Source of the DNA: Microbacterium sp. nov. GSS16
Lineage (GTDB): Bacteria > Actinomycetota > Actinomycetes > Actinomycetales > Microbacteriaceae
Direction: 5' to 3'
Assembly (NCBI RefSeq): GCF_028198145.1
Contig: NZ_CP116338.1
Span: forward strand, 1-64,000
Length of the DNA stretch: 64,000 bases
Shown here: positions 61,996 to 64,000 of the stretch, one piece after another
Layout of the letters: each line of letters begins with the position of its first letter
Position numbering within the stretch: the first letter of the stretch is position 1
Translations under genes and position numbers: made by a program
Notes under the pieces: model-generated
What the model saw: only the letters and a program-made list of their open reading frames with translations
Databases searched by the model: none
What the model was told of the DNA's origin: nothing

Positions 61996-62613
61996 TCAGA
62001 TCCAGCCCTTGTCCTGGGCCGAGCGCACAGCCTGCGCGCGATTGGCCGCGCCGGTCTTCCCGATCGCCGAGGAGAGCACATTGCGCACGGTGCCCGGGGA
62101 CAGGAATACCTCCTCGGCGATGCGCCCTGCTGTCCGGCCATCCGCCGCCAGACGCAGCACCTGGCGCTCTCGCTCGCTGAGGGGGTTCGCGCCCTCGAAC
62201 AAGCTCTGCTCTGCGAGAGAGGGATCGAGGACCCGCAGTCCTGCGTGCACGCGACGCACCGCGTCCGCGAGCTGCTCGGCCGGGGCATCCTTCGCGACGA
62301 ACCCGGCAGCACCGGCGTCCAGCGCCGACCGCAGGTACCCCGGGCGGGCGAACGTCGTCACGATCAGCACGCGCGTGCCGGGGCAGGCTGCGCGTACGGC
62401 GCGCGTTGCCTCGATCCCGTCCATCCCCGGCATCTGGATGTCCATCAGGCAGACGTCCGGTCGCAGTTCGGCGGCGAGACGCACGGCGTCCGTGCCGTCG
62501 GCCCCGGTGCCGAGAACGGTCATGTCACCTTCGAGCTCCAGTAGCGCCGCCATGGCGCCGCGGATCAGCGCCTGGTCGTCCACCAGAAGCAGACGGATCG
62601 CGTCGGCGCTCAC
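61996..62613 (-). CDS. NarL/LuxR-type response regulator
   Basis: A 205-residue response regulator. The receiver domain has the acidic pair and the phospho-Asp in VCLMDIQMPGMDG, Thr in VTTFARPG and the conserved Lys in VAKDAP. The C-terminal LuxR helix-turn-helix is LSERERQVLRLAADGRTAGRIAEEVFLSPGTVRNVLS. It overlaps the kinase gene by ATGA. The target is probably the upstream ABC-2 transporter operon. Confidence 0.94.
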   Translation of the reverse strand: MSADAIRLLLVDDQALIRGAMAALLELEGDMTVLGTGADGTDAVRLAAELRPDVCLMDIQMPGMDGIEATRAVRAACPGTRVLIVTTFARPGYLRSALDAGAAGFVAKDAPAEQLADAVRRVHAGLRVLDPSLAEQSLFEGANPLSERERQVLRLAADGRTAGRIAEEVFLSPGTVRNVLSSAIGKTGAANRAQAVRSAQDKGWI

Positions 62614-63689
62614 CAGGTCACCTCGACGTGCGTGCCGGCGTCGGAGCGCACGGAGAAGGCGGCTCCGGCCGCTGCGGCGCGCTCGCGCATCCCCCGCACG
62701 CCGTTGCCCTCCCTGCCGCCCGAGCCGACGCCGTCGTCATGCACCTCGAACCGCCCCGGCGCGATGCTCACGCTCACGATGCTCGCGCGAGCGTGCCGGA
62801 GCACGTTGGTGGTCGCCTCGCGCAGGATCCACCCCGAGGTGAGCGCCTGCGAGGGAGACAGCGCATCGGGCTCACCGCTGACGCGCACGTCGATATCGGC
62901 CGCCTGCAGCGCTTCACGGCTCGCGGCCAGCTGCTCCGCGAGCGCTGCGACGCGGGCACCGGCGACGGTCGACCGCACGCCTGCGATGGCCTCGGCCGTG
63001 AGCTCTTCGATGGCCGCCAGCTCCTCCTTGGCCCGTTCTGGGTCGGAGTCCATGAGCCGTCGCGCGAGCTGCGCCTTGAGTCGCACGACGGTGAGCGAGT
63101 GTCCGACGAGGTCGTGCACGTCCCGCGCCACCGCCTCCCTGCCCTCGCTGGTCGCCAGCTCGCGTCCCAGCGCCTCGGCCTGCGCCGAGCGGATGATGAG
63201 CCACGTGGAGACGGTGTTGACGACACCGACCATGGCGATGATGGCGAGTACCGAGGCATAGCTACGCCCCTCCGGGGCGAACAGCACGGTCGCGGCGGTG
63301 ACGGCCAGGGAGGTGATCGTGGTGATCCAATGCCAGGGTCGGGTGAGACCGTAGGAGGCGAACGACATGATGAACGGCAGGAAGCTCAGGGCCGAGCCAC
63401 CCTCGGCAGGCACCGACACCACCGCGCATGCGATGAGCGCGGCGAAGATGATCCACTGACCCTTCCGCGGAGGGTCTCCCACTGCGTTGCCGTCGGCCAT
63501 CCCGCGAATGAATCCGATGACGTACAGCACGGCGAACGCGGTGATGGCAGTCCAGCCGATCACCATCCAGTGCGCCTCGGCCCGCGAGCGCAGCAGGGCC
63601 ATGACCGGGTAGATCAGGAAGACCAGCCAGACGACTGCCATCAACCACCCGAAGCGCTCCCAGGGGTTCTTCACCGCGTGCGTGGTCAC
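62610..63689 (-). CDS. HisKA_3-type sensor histidine kinase
   Basis: A 359-residue sensor kinase with about five membrane helices in the first 170 residues and no large extracellular domain. The phospho-His is in ARDVHDLVGHSLTVVRLKAQLA, and a HATPase core ends with HDDGVGSGGREGNGVRGMRERA. This layout (DesK/LiaS-like) usually senses membrane state. The GTG start at 63689 follows the ABC-2 permease stop by ten bases, so the three form an operon. Confidence 0.93.
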   Translation of the reverse strand: MTTHAVKNPWERFGWLMAVVWLVFLIYPVMALLRSRAEAHWMVIGWTAITAFAVLYVIGFIRGMADGNAVGDPPRKGQWIIFAALIACAVVSVPAEGGSALSFLPFIMSFASYGLTRPWHWITTITSLAVTAATVLFAPEGRSYASVLAIIAMVGVVNTVSTWLIIRSAQAEALGRELATSEGREAVARDVHDLVGHSLTVVRLKAQLARRLMDSDPERAKEELAAIEELTAEAIAGVRSTVAGARVAALAEQLAASREALQAADIDVRVSGEPDALSPSQALTSGWILREATTNVLRHARASIVSVSIAPGRFEVHDDGVGSGGREGNGVRGMRERAAAAGAAFSVRSDAGTHVEVTW

Positions 63690-63698
63690 CGTTCGACC

Positions 63699-64000
63699 TT
63701 ATCGGCGCGCGCGCGAGCGCTTGGCGCCGGCCACCACGAGCAGGACGAAGAACGCCGTCCATGCGCCCATGTTCAGCAGGAGCGCCCACAGCGGATCGCT
63801 CTGGCCGGTGGTGAGAGTGCCGTCGGTGAGCGGCCAGCGTGCCAGGGCAGCGAAGCCGTACATGGGCGTGAAGCGGGCGATCTCGAGCATGATGCCGTCG
63901 AGCGGCATGAACACGTTGCCCAGGAACCCGAAGAAGGTCATCGAGATCGATGCCAGCGCCGCAGCGGAATCGCTGTTGAAGAACAGCCCGACCCCGAGCC
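63699..64000 (-). CDS. ABC-2-type permease, C-terminal part (runs off the window)
   Basis: The final 100 codons of a membrane protein whose start is beyond the window. Visible are hydrophobic segments FFGFLGNVFMPLDGIMLEIARF and LWALLLNMGAWTAFFVLLVVAG and the basic end KRSRARR. The LGNVFMPLDGIMLEIARFTP block is typical of ABC-2 exporter permeases of the DrrB/NodJ-like group. The ATPase is expected just outside. Together with the kinase and regulator, this is a membrane-stress or antimicrobial-peptide-type efflux module. Confidence 0.85.
   Translation of the reverse strand, partial: LGVGLFFNSDSAAALASISMTFFGFLGNVFMPLDGIMLEIARFTPMYGFAALARWPLTDGTLTTGQSDPLWALLLNMGAWTAFFVLLVVAGAKRSRARR

Overview
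The window is high-GC actinobacterial DNA, most likely from Microbacterium or a close relative in the Microbacteriaceae. The grounds are gene content, tightly overlapping ATGA/GTGA operons, a 13E12-type HNH endonuclease gene, a RamB-like regulator next to a GTP-type PEP carboxykinase, and intergenic repeats of a kind I associate with that family. The genus is an inference. I found no tRNA, rRNA, CRISPR array or intact insertion sequence.

Layout. 0-11.5 kb: an S66 peptidase, an ABC exporter, and a gluconeogenic group (pckG, a divergent RamB-like regulator, a long GapB-type GAPDH), with an AlkZ-like protein, an amidase and a HAD phosphatase. 11.5-15.8 kb: an Lrp-type regulator divergent from a branched-chain 2-oxoacid dehydrogenase operon (E1alpha, E1beta, E2). 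15.9-20.3 kb: a PEP-dependent dihydroxyacetone kinase operon, dhaK-dhaL-dhaM, in which DhaM is fused to HPr and a complete Enzyme I. 20.5-25.3 kb: the lower phenylacetate pathway (thiolase, enoyl-CoA hydratase, 3-hydroxyacyl-CoA dehydrogenase, PaaZ). 25.5-35.8 kb: a metal-resistance block. It holds a cadmium-type cassette (cmtR-like regulator, P-type ATPase, LspA, CadD) and a copper cassette (csoR, HMA chaperone, CopB-type ATPase, two DUF305 proteins, a BNR-like lipoprotein, two tiny membrane proteins and an 18-Cys copper-storage protein). 35.9-46.3 kb: small accessory genes, a decayed UvrA relic, a formaldehyde dehydrogenase/DJ-1/monooxygenase operon, an EamA transporter with its TetR regulator, an S41 peptidase, an SRPBCC/DUF4166 pair, and a lipoprotein/GrpB pair. 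46.3-50.6 kb: the HNH endonuclease and a RecQ helicase with a phosphoribosyltransferase-like C-terminus. 50.6-55.4 kb: paaABCDE and paaG. 55.4-64 kb: a 62-bp tandem array, an ATP-dependent DNA ligase, a phosphoribosyltransferase, a class II amidotransferase, a YihY membrane protein, a ThDP enzyme, and a two-component system with the end of an ABC-2 permease.

How it fits together. The three operons that turn phenylacetate and branched-chain amino acids into acyl-CoAs (bkd, lower paa, upper paa) lie far apart, but each has a closely related 22-bp palindrome-like site upstream. That suggests one TetR-type acyl-CoA-responsive regulator, not encoded here, controls all three. Carbon entering this way leaves as acetyl-, propionyl- or succinyl-CoA, which makes the neighbouring PEPCK and GapB functionally sensible. 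The metal block differs from its surroundings: a hexamer common elsewhere (GGATGC/GCATCC) is about half as dense, and a near-identical 17-bp palindromic sequence lies just outside each end. It may have been inserted as a unit.
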